58,684 nt of DNA from an uncultured Eubacteriales bacterium (GCA_900314525.1 OMVN01000026.1:1-58684), one strand, 5' to 3'. Shown: positions 1-12,454, counted from the first letter of the stretch. The notes: a model not told the origin generated them from the sequence alone. Program-made: numbers and translations.

Positions 1-92
1 GCGTTAGTCTGCCACAACATAAACTATTTACAGATTTTCGACGTTTTAAAGTATCAGTTTTTATGTTTTTTTTTTTCATACATCACTTGACA

Positions 93-359
93 CTATCTAA
101 ATAATGTCTTTTTCTTGCCATTACAATACGTGCTGAAAATTGGCAAAAATGTGGCTGTAAATATTGCCAGGTTTGAAATTATACCTATTATGGCACAAAT
201 AATTCCAAGTACCTTCTTCCCCATACTTCCATTGCTGCCTGCATCATACTGTACTGAATTTAAATCCTCTGGATTAACACTATTGTTCACAATTGGTTCC
301 CCTGTATAAGGATCAAAATTCATTTTCGGCTGGTTTCCTTGATTTTCCTGTAACTCCAT
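93..359 (-). CDS. Small single-pass membrane protein, unknown
   Basis: Encodes 88 residues from an ATG at 357-359 preceded by a GGAAG-type ribosome site. A longer frame exists from a TTG at 450-452 directly after the upstream stop, but it has no ribosome site, so I prefer the ATG. The first half is rich in Asn, Gln and Pro and contains an FDPYTGEPI stretch of a kind I associate with small Lachnospiraceae membrane proteins. One hydrophobic helix (about residues 50-75) is followed by a short basic tail. It lies just downstream of the SipL-like gene on the same strand and may be cotranscribed. I do not recognise a function. Confidence 0.6.
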   Translation of the reverse strand: MELQENQGNQPKMNFDPYTGEPIVNNSVNPEDLNSVQYDAGSNGSMGKKVLGIICAIIGIISNLAIFTATFLPIFSTYCNGKKKTLFR

Positions 360-452
360 AATTTTCTTCCGCTTTCTTTTGTTTTCTGTCTGCGGCTTCA
401 CACCGCAGACAACCCTTTTAATTATCTTATCAATTATTTTTTGCCCGGTCAA

Positions 453-2012
453 TTACATTTTTTTTGCCACAACAATCATCTGATCTTTTGCAACTTCCCC
501 TTTAATATCATTGATTTCTTTTATACTGTCTGCAGTTGAGTAGAATTTCTTTGCTATAGACCAGAGTGTATCCCCATCTTTGCACACATAGGCTACAATT
601 CCAGGCATTTTTGCTATTTTGTCATAATCATAATCTTTTTCCTCTATGTCCTGTACCACGTCTGCACTTAATTTTTCAAATGCAATGCAGTCAAGACTTA
701 CTGTTGCTTTTACCTCAACTTCATCTGTTCCTGACATATTAGAATTTATCTGTTCCGGTGTGGCATTTATCTGATAAACACAGTCTGGATTCATTCCGTT
801 AATATCAATTTTTTGAGAAAATGGTATACTGTCGCTCAGACAACAAATGGGACTAGAATCATCAGAGCAGATATATAGGACATTTACATCAATTGCTCCC
901 TCTACTCCTATTCCATCCTCCTCAATCCTGGTTTCATCTATCTTAATGTCCCCAGTACAATTACAGATCTGCATCACATGGCTGTCATCTATCTTGTTAT
1001 CCTGTTTTATTTTTTCACTTACCCTGCATTTTACTATATTTTTCATTAATATATTTTCAAAATCTGTCTTTTTGGTATCAAGCACAAGGTCCTTATCTCT
1101 GGAATATGCATCCTTTACAATTTCAAACTGCTGCTCCTCATATAATTTTACATCCACACTTATTATTCCATCAAAGGAAAGAATTCTTGGTTCTCCATCA
1201 TAGTCTGGTTTTGCCTCTATCTGGCAGCTATTTAATTTCAGTGATATATTAGGAATCATTTCCTCAGTGCATCCCTCTACTGCAATATCTCCATTAAATG
1301 GAACAGTTGCATTTGTCCACTGAAGTGGTCCATCATCAGATGAATAAAGCACAAAAACTGCGATTTCTCCACTTATATTTATCTTGTCATCCGATAATTT
1401 TACGTTACTCTGCGTGAGAGTTTTGGTACTCCATATTATTTCATTGATGTTTAATTTTCCAGAAACAAGATTAATATCTTCTTTTACCCTGAGCAGATCT
1501 TTTTTCTTTACTGCAATCTGGGTGAGACTTATTGTGTCCTTTATGTACATCACATCATCGTTATTAATTCCAGTACTAAAATCCTCATCCCTAATATTTT
1601 CTGCTATTGCAATAGCATCTATAAGTGCTTTTACACTTATTTTTCTCGAATTCACAACGGTGATGCTCAGATCATCAATTTTTAAATCCACACCCACGCT
1701 GTCCCCTTCTTCGATTCCGTCCATATTAATTATCTCATCAAAATTAATAGTACCGTCCAGTTTCTGAACGGAAACAGCATTCTCCTTGTCAGATTCCGCC
1801 TTGTACATAATACTGAAATTCAATTTTCCTTTTACGTTAATCTTGTTCTTTGATATCTTCACAGTATCTATCTCTATATTTCCACTCTTAGTAATGAGAG
1901 TGTTAATATCTGGATACTTATCTGGAACATTGACATCATCATCCAGTGTTATCTGACTCTCCGATTTTCCCCTCATATTATTAATGTGAACGCTTTTTTT
2001 GATTAAATCCAT
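453..2012 (-). CDS. sipL: SipL-like SPOCS (DUF3794) / LysM protein
   Basis: The 519-residue product has repeated SPOCS-type (DUF3794) beta-rich segments over most of its length, and a C-terminal LysM domain (about residues 470-517, containing GDTLWSIAKKFY). This architecture and length match SipL, the clostridial partner of SpoIVA that anchors the spore coat, where the LysM domain contacts SpoIVA. The start is the ATG at 2010-2012, with GAGAGG seven bases upstream; an in-frame GTG just before it is less well placed. No other coat gene is visible here, so a sporulation role is inferred from family membership. The organism may or may not make spores. Confidence 0.8.
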   Translation of the reverse strand: MDLIKKSVHINNMRGKSESQITLDDDVNVPDKYPDINTLITKSGNIEIDTVKISKNKINVKGKLNFSIMYKAESDKENAVSVQKLDGTINFDEIINMDGIEEGDSVGVDLKIDDLSITVVNSRKISVKALIDAIAIAENIRDEDFSTGINNDDVMYIKDTISLTQIAVKKKDLLRVKEDINLVSGKLNINEIIWSTKTLTQSNVKLSDDKINISGEIAVFVLYSSDDGPLQWTNATVPFNGDIAVEGCTEEMIPNISLKLNSCQIEAKPDYDGEPRILSFDGIISVDVKLYEEQQFEIVKDAYSRDKDLVLDTKKTDFENILMKNIVKCRVSEKIKQDNKIDDSHVMQICNCTGDIKIDETRIEEDGIGVEGAIDVNVLYICSDDSSPICCLSDSIPFSQKIDINGMNPDCVYQINATPEQINSNMSGTDEVEVKATVSLDCIAFEKLSADVVQDIEEKDYDYDKIAKMPGIVAYVCKDGDTLWSIAKKFYSTADSIKEINDIKGEVAKDQMIVVAKKM

Positions 2013-2031
2013 CACTATACCTCTCCCTGGC

Positions 2032-2445
2032 TTATTCTTTAAATTTTACTGGTTTTCCCGTCTTCTTCAATTTAATTACTATATACGGATATGTGTAGCC
2101 GGCAGTGATTTCCTCTTCCTTTGATGGACCCATAAAATCAAATTTTGCCACTATGCATTTTTCCGTCTCATATAGTTTTGTCACACCTATGCTATATCCC
2201 CCGGTTGTTACTGTTCCGTACCCCTTTACGATATAAAGATCATCTCCCTCTTCAAATGTTGTCTCAAAAGGCTCATTCTTTCTGCTGTCTATGAGATTCT
2301 TTAATTCTCCGCTTATATTTTCTTCCTCAACAACAGTAAAATCTAAGTCTTTTAATTTTTTTCCGTCTGCATCTGTTTTCAGAGAACATGACGTCAGAAA
2401 TACGCACAGGCTTATGCACACAAAAAGCTTTACATAAATCTTCAT
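2032..2445 (-). CDS. Lipoprotein with PrcB-like C-terminal domain
   Basis: Encodes 137 residues from an ATG at 2443-2445 with AAGAGG seven bases upstream. The frame is open further upstream, but that part overlaps a terminator of the next gene, so it is rejected. A basic, hydrophobic signal peptide ends in a lipobox (LTSC), so the product is probably lipid-anchored outside the membrane. The C-terminal half (GGYSIGVTKLYE and a PYIVIKL-type strand) resembles the PrcB C-terminal domain of secreted proteins. The substrate or partner is unknown. It lies 19 bp upstream of sipL on the same strand, so the two may be cotranscribed. Confidence 0.65.
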   Translation of the reverse strand: MKIYVKLFVCISLCVFLTSCSLKTDADGKKLKDLDFTVVEEENISGELKNLIDSRKNEPFETTFEEGDDLYIVKGYGTVTTGGYSIGVTKLYETEKCIVAKFDFMGPSKEEEITAGYTYPYIVIKLKKTGKPVKFKE

Positions 2446-2502
2446 ATATTGCCTCTTATATATGCTTATAAATATATATGTTTGGATTTTATATTTTATG
2501 CA

Positions 2503-2536
2503 ATAAAAAAAGAGCAATGATTTCTCATTACTCTTT
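2503..2536 (-). terminator. Rho-independent terminator
   Basis: A 12-bp stem (2509-2520 with 2525-2536, one G-T type mismatch) closes a TTTC loop and is followed on the minus strand by six Ts. It ends the transcript of the SH3-domain gene at 2603-3115. Confidence 0.8.
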
Positions 2537-2602
2537 AATTCAAAGTTTGCTGGTGAGTCTTTCTCGTCTTATTCAAATCTGTGCACGCATATATTTTTCT
2601 AA

Positions 2603-3115
2603 TTACTGTTCTTTCACATATGATCTGCCGACATAAGCTGTACTTCCATCAGATCTCTTAATCGCTACCCACTCATCATTACTGAGTTCTGGGTCATAGC
2701 TGTAGGTTTCACCTTTACTTGCTCTTCCCACTTTTTCACTGTCAGTATCAGCCTTTGCTCTTATATTACAGTCACTTGTCATATATACTTTCTTCGAATC
2801 AGATGGTGCCTCTGTCGTCTGTACTTCTGTAGTTGTCTCTTCTCTTACAGTCTCACCTGTTGTAGTCTCCTCTGGTGTTGTTTCCTCTTGTGACTCTTCC
2901 TGACTTTCTTCTGGAGATGTTGTCTCTTCTATTTCTACTTGAGACTGATTGCTTGGTCTTTTACTATCAACGCTCTCTAATATCTCTAACTGCTCTTTAT
3001 TTGACTGACTGCTCTTATCACTATCATCTTTTGAGACAAAAGAAACAAGACATAACGTTATGCAGATAGTAAGATTAACAATCATTGCTGTTATTATAAA
3101 ATTATTTTTCCTCAT
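2603..3115 (-). CDS. Membrane-anchored SH3-domain protein
   Basis: The 170-residue product starts at an ATG with GGAGGAAATC upstream. An uncleaved signal anchor occupies residues 7-27. It is followed by a Glu/Thr/Ser-rich, probably disordered linker (about 35-105). A bacterial SH3 (SH3b) domain at 110-168 carries the typical NIRAKADTDSEKVG start. Such domains bind peptidoglycan or proteins at the wall, so this is probably an extracellular wall-associated protein. The gene directly follows the 357-residue membrane protein on the same strand (14-bp gap) and is closed by its own terminator. Confidence 0.7.
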   Translation of the reverse strand: MRKNNFIITAMIVNLTICITLCLVSFVSKDDSDKSSQSNKEQLEILESVDSKRPSNQSQVEIEETTSPEESQEESQEETTPEETTTGETVREETTTEVQTTEAPSDSKKVYMTSDCNIRAKADTDSEKVGRASKGETYSYDPELSNDEWVAIKRSDGSTAYVGRSYVKEQ

Positions 3116-3129
3116 GATTTCCTCCGATT

Positions 3130-4203
3130 TTAATCCTCATCGTGGTATTCTATTTTCTCACCACGTTTATAAACTCTCATATTTCCTACGCCTTCTTCTC
3201 CAACTATTCCGTCTCCTAAATCACCTTCTAATCCGTCAGTAGCGTAATTTTTCTCAAATTCAGGATTAAATTCTGTCTTGAAATCAGGTACAAATTTCTG
3301 TTTTGTTCTGTTCTTTCTTGGTTTTCTGGCTGTTTTAACAGTTTCCTCTGGAACCACTGTATTCTGTATATTTTCACTTTCCACCATTGCTGCTGGTGCT
3401 GCTTTGACTTCAGAAACATTCTCAGGTTGTGATACCTTTGTCTGTAGTTTTGTACTTTGTGTATTTTGAGTCTGTGTTTTAGTTCTCTTTATATTTTCAC
3501 TCTGTGTATCAGCACTCTGTGAAACTGTACTCTGTGTTACTGTACTCTGAGGATTAACATGTGTACTTTCTTTTGTCTTTACTCGCTGAACCTGTCTTGA
3601 TCTTCTCTTTGCATCCTTTGATGCACTTGTTCTGTCCGAACTGCCTGATTTTACTGTTTTATTTCCAAGAGTATTTGCCATATTTCCAGATTGAATTGCA
3701 TTTTCTTTTGCAACTCTTGCAATCTGCTCCGTCTGTTTTGCTGCTTCCATCGCTTTCTTCTTAGCTGTGGCAATTGTTACATGACTTCTCTCGTTTTGCT
3801 TTGTCTCCTGATAGTTCTTGACAAAGCTTGTATTTATTCCATCATCAGTTATTTCAAAATCAATATTATCATAATCAGAAAGTCTACTCTGTATATAGGC
3901 ATTTCCGCTGGCAGATCTGGTTTTTTCAGGCTCTCCCTTTTTCTTTTTACCGATTTTCTCAATAGATGGTTTGTTATCTATCTCCGTTTTGCCCGACTCA
4001 ATTCTTCTCTTTAATCTTCCAATCTCAACCTCCGAATCCGCTATAATTAAATAGACTATAAGCAGCACAAATACTGCCGAGAGGCAAAGGCATATCAGAG
4101 CCAGATTTCCATTATTATTTATTATATTAATACCTGTAAATGTATAAGATAATATTAATAGTACTGAAATTAATATTTCTTTATGTGTGATTTTAGAATC
4201 CAT
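3130..4203 (-). CDS. Two-TM protein with long disordered Thr/Gln/Ser tail
   Basis: The start is the ATG at 4201-4203, preceded by GGAGGACATC; an in-frame TTG four codons upstream overlaps this ribosome site. The 357-residue product has two hydrophobic helices near residues 8-55 and an Ala/Lys-rich helical stretch around 150-185. Around residues 215-260 comes a low-complexity region with near-repeats of TQST/TQSA/TQSE. The last quarter is charged and Gly/Glu-rich. It probably sits in the membrane with a long cytoplasmic tail. I recognise no family. It may form an operon with the SH3 gene downstream. Confidence 0.6.
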   Translation of the reverse strand: MDSKITHKEILISVLLILSYTFTGINIINNNGNLALICLCLSAVFVLLIVYLIIADSEVEIGRLKRRIESGKTEIDNKPSIEKIGKKKKGEPEKTRSASGNAYIQSRLSDYDNIDFEITDDGINTSFVKNYQETKQNERSHVTIATAKKKAMEAAKQTEQIARVAKENAIQSGNMANTLGNKTVKSGSSDRTSASKDAKRRSRQVQRVKTKESTHVNPQSTVTQSTVSQSADTQSENIKRTKTQTQNTQSTKLQTKVSQPENVSEVKAAPAAMVESENIQNTVVPEETVKTARKPRKNRTKQKFVPDFKTEFNPEFEKNYATDGLEGDLGDGIVGEEGVGNMRVYKRGEKIEYHDED

Positions 4204-4270
4204 GATGTCCTCCAAAAATGTATTTTTTCATATAACCTATATTATAATTTAAATTATTACCTTTATCAAC

Positions 4271-4322
4271 AAAAAAAATCCCCCAGAGCTCACAAAATAT
4301 ATGATTTTGCGGCACTAGGGAA
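4271..4322 (-). terminator. Terminator of the atp operon
   Basis: On the minus strand an imperfect long stem (arms around 4280-4300 and 4302-4322, centred on a GCAAAAT/ATTTTG helix) is followed by eight Ts. It lies just after the atpC stop codon. Confidence 0.75.
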
Positions 4323-4345
4323 TTTTACATGCTCTGATTATTTGT

Positions 4346-4750
4346 TTATTTATTTTTTACCGAAAGTCTAACAAGTGCTCTCTTCAGTGCTAATTCCGCT
4401 CTGTCTAAATCCACACCGTCTGCATCTTCATCAATACGTCTCTGTGCTCGGATTCTAGCTTCTTCAGCCCTGTTCTTATCTATTTCATCAGGCCACTCTG
4501 CTATCTCTGCCAAAATTCTGATTCTATCCTTTAGAATCTCCACAAATCCTGCATGAATTACTGCAACTTTAGGTTCTGCTGTATGGTTTTCATCTTCATA
4601 CAGTCTTACAACTCCTGGAGCAAGTATGCATGTTGTAGGTACATGATTTTCATAGACACCTATCTCACCTTCTGTAGTGGCCATCTCTATGAAAGAGACC
4701 TTGCCTGTATAAAATGATCTGTCCGGAGTAATTATCTCTACGTCTATCAT
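4346..4750 (-). CDS. atpC: ATP synthase epsilon subunit
   Basis: The 134-residue product has the N-terminal beta-sandwich (ITPDRSFYTGKV start, then GEIGVYENHVPT) and a C-terminal helical hairpin rich in Arg, Ala and Glu (about residues 88-134). This is the usual size of the F1 epsilon subunit, which couples the rotor to F1 and can inhibit ATP hydrolysis. The ATG at 4748-4750 has a strong AGGAGGAG site; an upstream in-frame GTG would overlap that site. It is the last gene of the atp operon, 24 bp after atpD, and is followed by a terminator. Confidence 0.95.
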   Translation of the reverse strand: MIDVEIITPDRSFYTGKVSFIEMATTEGEIGVYENHVPTTCILAPGVVRLYEDENHTAEPKVAVIHAGFVEILKDRIRILAEIAEWPDEIDKNRAEEARIRAQRRIDEDADGVDLDRAELALKRALVRLSVKNK

Positions 4751-4774
4751 TTCTCCTCCTGTCCGCACCTGTTA

Positions 4775-6190
<1,416 letters not shown>

Positions 6191-6204
6191 CTACCTCCCT
6201 GTGT

Positions 6205-7065
6205 TTAACTAATAGCTTCTGCGCCTGCTATAATCTCTGTTAATTCCTGTGTTATAGAGCTCTGTCTCGCTCTGTTGTAAAGAAGACCTAAGTCCTTTAT
6301 CATCTCATCTGCATTATTTGTAGCTGAATCCATAGCCGACATTCTCGCACCATTTTCACTGGCGACTGCCTCTATAATTCCTCCATAGATAATACTTGTT
6401 ACGTATTTTGGAATAATGAGCGACAGTGCATCATCTTCATTTGGCTCATAATTCATAATTGCCAGTTTGTCTTCGCCTGATACCTGCCCTTCATCCTTTG
6501 ATACAGGAATTATTTTTAACAGTGTCGGGATATGAGATACTGTATTCTTAAAAACCGTATACGCAATATAGAGTTCTCCAAACTCTCCGTTCTCATAATC
6601 CGTCAAAACCCTCTCACTTAAGCTCATAGCATCTCTGTAGAGTGGTTCATTCATCACTTCTGAATCATCGTATTTTATTTCGTAACCAAATCTCTGCAGA
6701 ATTTCTTTTCCCTTCTTGCCAAGATTATAAACAACAACATCTTCAGGTTTAAAATTGTTGTCTTTTGTCAGAAGTTTAGTAATATTTGTATTATATCCTC
6801 CTGCAAGACCCCTGTTTCCAGTAATTACAATTACTGCTTTTTTTGTACTACCATTTTCTTTAAGATATTTATTATTTATATTTCCTGATCTCTGTAAAAT
6901 GGATGAAACTGTTTCATACATTTTATCAAAATAAGGTTTTGACTCTTCTGCTCTCTGCCTTGCTTTCTGAAGCTTTACAGTGGCTACTAATTTCATGGCT
7001 TTGGTGATCTGTTCTGTGCTCTCTACACTGACTTTTCGTCTCTTTATATCTCTCATAGATGACAT
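6205..7065 (-). CDS. atpG: ATP synthase gamma subunit
   Basis: The 286-residue product has the conserved N-terminal coiled-coil helix (MRDIKRRKVSVESTEQITKA) and its C-terminal partner (NADEMIKDLGLLYNRARQSS with ITQELTEIIAGAEAI). Between them is the Rossmann-like globular part with ITGNRGLAGGYN near residues 80-92. It is the central rotor shaft that couples F1 catalysis to the c-ring. It is in operon order between atpA and atpD. Confidence 0.97.
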   Translation of the reverse strand: MSSMRDIKRRKVSVESTEQITKAMKLVATVKLQKARQRAEESKPYFDKMYETVSSILQRSGNINNKYLKENGSTKKAVIVITGNRGLAGGYNTNITKLLTKDNNFKPEDVVVYNLGKKGKEILQRFGYEIKYDDSEVMNEPLYRDAMSLSERVLTDYENGEFGELYIAYTVFKNTVSHIPTLLKIIPVSKDEGQVSGEDKLAIMNYEPNEDDALSLIIPKYVTSIIYGGIIEAVASENGARMSAMDSATNNADEMIKDLGLLYNRARQSSITQELTEIIAGAEAIS

Positions 7066-7082
7066 CTGTAAATCACCTCCGC

Positions 7083-8609
<1,527 letters not shown>

Positions 8610-8615
8610 TCAAAT

Positions 8616-9161
8616 TTATACCTGCACATCACTTAACTGCTTTGACAGTTTTTCTAACTTTGTGCGAATTGTACTGTCCACAACTCTGTCGCCAATCTTA
8701 ATAATCATTCCACCAATTACATCTTCATCTACAGTATAATTCATCTCTAATGACTCGTAATCAGTAGTCGACAACAGCTTGTTTTCTATTTTATCTTTGT
8801 TTTCTTTGTTTAATTCAATTGCAGTTGTGACATATACAACCCCAATTTTCTTATATTCTTTTGCCCTGGCAATAAAATAATCCAATATGCCATCTATATA
8901 TTTCTGTCTATCCTTGGTAATAATAATATTTAAAAATCCTAATATTTCCTCGGATGCCCTGCCACCAAATATATTTTCAACAATCTGAATTTTCTCATTT
9001 TTTTCAATTCTTGGATTGGTAAGTAATTTCAAAAGGTCTGGATTTTCACCAAAAATCTCTCTTAATTCCACAGCCTCCTGAAACAGGGTATCTGTTTTAC
9101 CCTCAGAAACTGCAAGGTCAAACAAGGCATCTCCATATGTCTTATTTACTAACTTAGCCAT
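8616..9161 (-). CDS. atpH: ATP synthase delta subunit
   Basis: The 181-residue product has the OSCP/delta pattern: an N-terminal helical bundle starting YGDALFDLAVSEGK and a C-terminal part with GGMIIKIGDRVVDSTIRTKL. It links the stator b subunits to the top of F1. The start codon lies inside the end of atpF (13-bp overlap), which suggests translational coupling. Confidence 0.95.
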   Translation of the reverse strand: MAKLVNKTYGDALFDLAVSEGKTDTLFQEAVELREIFGENPDLLKLLTNPRIEKNEKIQIVENIFGGRASEEILGFLNIIITKDRQKYIDGILDYFIARAKEYKKIGVVYVTTAIELNKENKDKIENKLLSTTDYESLEMNYTVDEDVIGGMIIKIGDRVVDSTIRTKLEKLSKQLSDVQV

Positions 9162-9670
9162 GTATCCTCACCCATTTCTTTAAGTGTCTCTTCGATGAGT
9201 TCATTCTGTTTTGCCTCATCTACTGACGCCTGTGCTACTTTACCAGCCATGACAGTTGCAACACCAATTATTTCCTTTTTGACGTCATCTGCAACTTTCT
9301 TCTTCTCAAGCTCTCCATCATGTTTTGCATGAGCTATAATTCTGCCAGCCTCTGCCCTTGCCTCTTCTTCTATTCGGCTCTGATTCTTTAGAGCTTTAGC
9401 TCTGGCACTGCTAAGAATTTCTTCTGCTTCTTTATCTATATTTTTCAGTCTGCTCTCATATTCTTCTCTGAGTTTTGCTGCTTCTTCTTTGTCCCTACCT
9501 GCCTGCTCTCTCTCCTCTGTTATCTTGTCTTTTCTCTTTTTCATAAAATCCCTTACAGGATTAAACAGAAAATATGATAAGAAGAAGAACAAAACAAACA
9601 TGGTTATCAGCAGCACTCCTGCATCAAACAAAATCTGTGCATCCAGACCAAACAGTCTTTCACCAAACAA
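9149..9670 (-). CDS. atpF: ATP synthase b subunit
   Basis: The 173-residue product has one N-terminal membrane helix (about residues 14-36, LFDAGVLLITMFVLFFFLSY) followed by a long charged coiled coil, as in the F0 peripheral stalk. The only start that keeps the membrane helix is a TTG at 9668-9670, with GGGGG seven bases upstream. A less efficient TTG start on this subunit could help set stoichiometry, but that is inference. It overlaps atpH by 13 bp. Confidence 0.94.
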   Translation of the reverse strand: MFGERLFGLDAQILFDAGVLLITMFVLFFFLSYFLFNPVRDFMKKRKDKITEEREQAGRDKEEAAKLREEYESRLKNIDKEAEEILSSARAKALKNQSRIEEEARAEAGRIIAHAKHDGELEKKKVADDVKKEIIGVATVMAGKVAQASVDEAKQNELIEETLKEMGEDTWLS

Positions 9671-9733
9671 TGTCTTGCCCCCTTTCTATATTCTGAATAT
9701 TTATCCCTGCTATTTATGCAGTGAATTATTATC

Positions 9734-10024
<291 letters not shown>

Positions 10025-10027
10025 TTA

Positions 10028-10795
10028 TTAATCTCCAATTTTATCATTTATATAAACCATTGTGAGCATACAAATTACATACGCCTGTATACATCCTGAA
10101 AATACATCAAAATATACATGCAGCACTGCCGGCCATCCAACTGCAAATGGTCTTAACAACTCGTATATAAGTCCCATAAGCACTGTTCCTGACATAACAT
10201 TACCAAACAGACGAAGTGAAAGTGATAATGGCACTGCAAATTCTCCAATAAGATTTATTGGAAACAAAAACCATAATGGTTTAAATAAATCTGTAAAATG
10301 TCTTGTTTTATTGACTTTAATTCCGTTGTACTGAATAAGTGCGAACGTAATAAGTCCAAGTGGAAGTGTTATTCCATAATCTGCTGTCGGTGGTCTGAGA
10401 CCAAACAGTCCTGACACATTGCTCAGTAATACAAATATGAACAATACGCCTATATAATTATGAAATTTTTTGGCGTTTGAACCCATTATGCTGTATACCA
10501 TCCTGTCTATGGTCTCAACTAAGAGTTCTGCTACATTTAAGATTCCCTTTGGGGTATCATTAATGTCTGCGTGTTTTAGCTTATGATTTACAACAAGTGC
10601 AAATATCATAAGAGTAATTGCGACAATAAAAAGACTCACATGTGTGGATGTTATATACACCGTTGTTTTACCAATCTTAATCTCCTTTAGGAGCTGAATC
10701 ATAAATCCGCCACTGCTCTCTTTAGTGTCTGCCGACGCCTCTAATAGAGTAAAATTTGTATTATTCACAATACTACAGGCTATTCCATTTCCCAC
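10028..10795 (-). CDS. atpB: ATP synthase a subunit
   Basis: The 255-residue membrane protein carries the stator half-channels. The essential arginine is Arg195 in the LSLRLFGN motif of the fourth helix, and the last helices have the expected polar residues (YFDVFSGCIQAYVICML). I used the GTG at 10793-10795 with AAGGTGAG upstream; the ATG 31 codons later (MIQLLKEIK) is an alternative that would leave a more usual short N terminus. It is the first structural gene of the F0 part, after atpI. Confidence 0.95.
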   Translation of the reverse strand: MGNGIACSIVNNTNFTLLEASADTKESSGGFMIQLLKEIKIGKTTVYITSTHVSLFIVAITLMIFALVVNHKLKHADINDTPKGILNVAELLVETIDRMVYSIMGSNAKKFHNYIGVLFIFVLLSNVSGLFGLRPPTADYGITLPLGLITFALIQYNGIKVNKTRHFTDLFKPLWFLFPINLIGEFAVPLSLSLRLFGNVMSGTVLMGLIYELLRPFAVGWPAVLHVYFDVFSGCIQAYVICMLTMVYINDKIGD

Positions 10796-10864
10796 AGTCT
10801 CACCTTCTTTTCTTCAAAATTGACTACTGGTCATTTTCTAGATTATCATATTTTAATTTTCTGG

Positions 10865-11269
10865 TCAATGTCTTATTTTTTTAATAATTTTATCTGTAAA
10901 TGGACAGATATACGCTGAAAATTTCAGAGCCATTAACCCAAATAACGAAGCTACTATATTCCCAATTTCTGTAATTCCCACAATTATCAATACTGCTGCC
11001 ACTACAAAATATCTTATTATCTCACTTATTCTTATATGATTCTCTGCTTCCCTCTGCTTATATCGTATGGCTTTTTCAACTGAAATACTCATACTTAGAG
11101 TCATAAAAACCGATAGCAGAAATCCCAATAAGAATCCTATGGATATATGAAGCTTATTATTCATAAATAATAAAATAACCATCTCACCTATTATATAATA
11201 AACTATATCACCAATCAACAGTCCTATTCCTGTTTCATTAATTTTTATCCCGTTTTTTTGTAGCCTCAT
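10865..11269 (-). CDS. atpI: ATP synthase I-like membrane protein
   Basis: The 134-residue product has four predicted membrane helices and sits just upstream of atpB, where AtpI (assembly factor of the c-ring) is encoded. The family match is by layout and topology rather than by strong motifs. The ATG at 11267-11269 has AGAGG seven bases upstream; a TTG two codons earlier is less likely. It overlaps the end of atpZ by 32 bp, suggesting coupled translation. Confidence 0.8.
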   Translation of the reverse strand: MRLQKNGIKINETGIGLLIGDIVYYIIGEMVILLFMNNKLHISIGFLLGFLLSVFMTLSMSISVEKAIRYKQREAENHIRISEIIRYFVVAAVLIIVGITEIGNIVASLFGLMALKFSAYICPFTDKIIKKIRH

Positions 11270-11525
11270 CCACAATCCTCTTCTCTTTTAATATTCTTTC
11301 CTGATTATCAGATTCCGAATTTGCTTTCATTCCAAGTACATACATATTCCTAAAACCTGCTGCCATGCCCAATACAAGAAATGGGACTGCAGTGAACAGT
11401 CCCGTCTTATTTTCTATAAAAAGCCCAATTGCAAGCATCAGAAAAGTAGGGACAAGCATTGTCACTCCAAATTGCACAATAAGTGCAAAATTCATATAAA
11501 CATGTCTGCCGTACTTTTTCTTCAT
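11238..11525 (-). CDS. atpZ: AtpZ/AtpI-family small membrane protein
   Basis: A 95-residue protein with two membrane helices separated by a short loop (IGLFIENKTGLFTAVPF) and a charged C-terminal tail. It fits the AtpZ family of small proteins found before atpI/atpB, proposed to act in ion handling or assembly of F0. Its start overlaps the dCMP deaminase stop by 4 bp, so the atp genes are translationally linked to the upstream housekeeping genes. Confidence 0.75.
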   Translation of the reverse strand: MKKKYGRHVYMNFALIVQFGVTMLVPTFLMLAIGLFIENKTGLFTAVPFLVLGMAAGFRNMYVLGMKANSESDNQERILKEKRIVDEATKKRDKN

Positions 11526-12007
11526 AGATCTATCACTACTTTTCTGCCTGAAGGCTCATACTTCTTGATAATTATCCCCGCTGACTTAAGCATCTTTTTA
11601 GATGCTATAACAGAGGGAGTATCTGCATACTTATCGCTGTCATAGACTATTTCCTTTATTCCTGACTGAATAATTGCTTTGGCACACTCATTACATGGGA
11701 ACAATGTAACATACATCTTGGAATTTTCAAGACTTCCTCCCCTGTAGTTGAGTATCGCATTTAATTCGCTGTGAGTGGCGTATAAATATTTGCTCTCCAG
11801 CTCATTTTCAGATTTTCCCCATGGATAATCTTCATCTGAGCAACCATTTGGGAATCCATTATAGCCCATAGACATAATCTTATTCTCGCTGCTGACTATG
11901 CATGCGCCAACCTGTGTATGGGGATCCTTTGATCTCATAGCAGATAAATGAGCTATTCCCATAAAGTATTCATCCCAGCTTAAATAATCTTCTCGTTTAT
12001 CACTCAT
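11522..12007 (-). CDS. dCMP deaminase (ComEB-like)
   Basis: The 161-residue product is a zinc cytidine/deoxycytidylate deaminase. It has the ligand and catalytic pair His79-x-Glu81 (THSELNAI) and the PCNECA motif with Cys105 and Cys108. Residues 28-60 (DPHTQVGACIV, MGYNGFPNGCSD) match dCMP deaminases, which make dUMP for thymidylate synthesis. It lies between rpiB and atpZ in an operon. ComEB-type proteins share the fold, so I leave the symbol empty. Confidence 0.9.
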   Translation of the reverse strand: MSDKREDYLSWDEYFMGIAHLSAMRSKDPHTQVGACIVSSENKIMSMGYNGFPNGCSDEDYPWGKSENELESKYLYATHSELNAILNYRGGSLENSKMYVTLFPCNECAKAIIQSGIKEIVYDSDKYADTPSVIASKKMLKSAGIIIKKYEPSGRKVVIDL

Positions 12008-12025
12008 AGAACCCCTCCTTTTGCA

Positions 12026-12454
12026 CTAATCCTCTATCATTGCAATTCTTCTCTTGTGTCTTTCTTCATCTGAAAACTCTGTATCAAGGAATGTATCAAC
12101 AATCTTCAATGCAAGTCCCATTCCCACAACTCTTCCTCCAAGTGCAAGAATATTTGCATCATTGTGAAGTCTTGTAGCTTCTGCCATAAAACAGTCTGTG
12201 CAAAGGGCAGCTCTTATTCCCTTAACCTTATTGGCTGTAATAGAAATACCTATTCCTGTTCCACAGATTAATATTCCTCTCTCACATTCTCCATCCGCTA
12301 CAGCATGAGCTACTTTTTTTCCATATTCAGGATAATCTACTGAATCCGTACTGTTACATCCGTAATCCTTGTACTCTAATCCTCTTTCTTCTAAATGTTT
12401 CTTTATTTCCTCTTTTAATTCAAATCCGCCATGGTCGCATCCTATTGCTATCAT
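12026..12454 (-). CDS. rpiB: Ribose 5-phosphate isomerase B
   Basis: The 142-residue product begins IAIGCDHGGFELKEEI and contains the ILICGTGIGISITANK phosphate/active-site loop with its catalytic Cys, and the RLHNDANILALGGR segment, all hallmarks of RpiB. It interconverts ribose 5-phosphate and ribulose 5-phosphate. The position after a YwlE-like gene and sua5 and before the atp genes matches the Bacillus ywlC-ywlE-ywlF-atp order. Confidence 0.96.
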   Translation of the reverse strand: MIAIGCDHGGFELKEEIKKHLEERGLEYKDYGCNSTDSVDYPEYGKKVAHAVADGECERGILICGTGIGISITANKVKGIRAALCTDCFMAEATRLHNDANILALGGRVVGMGLALKIVDTFLDTEFSDEERHKRRIAMIED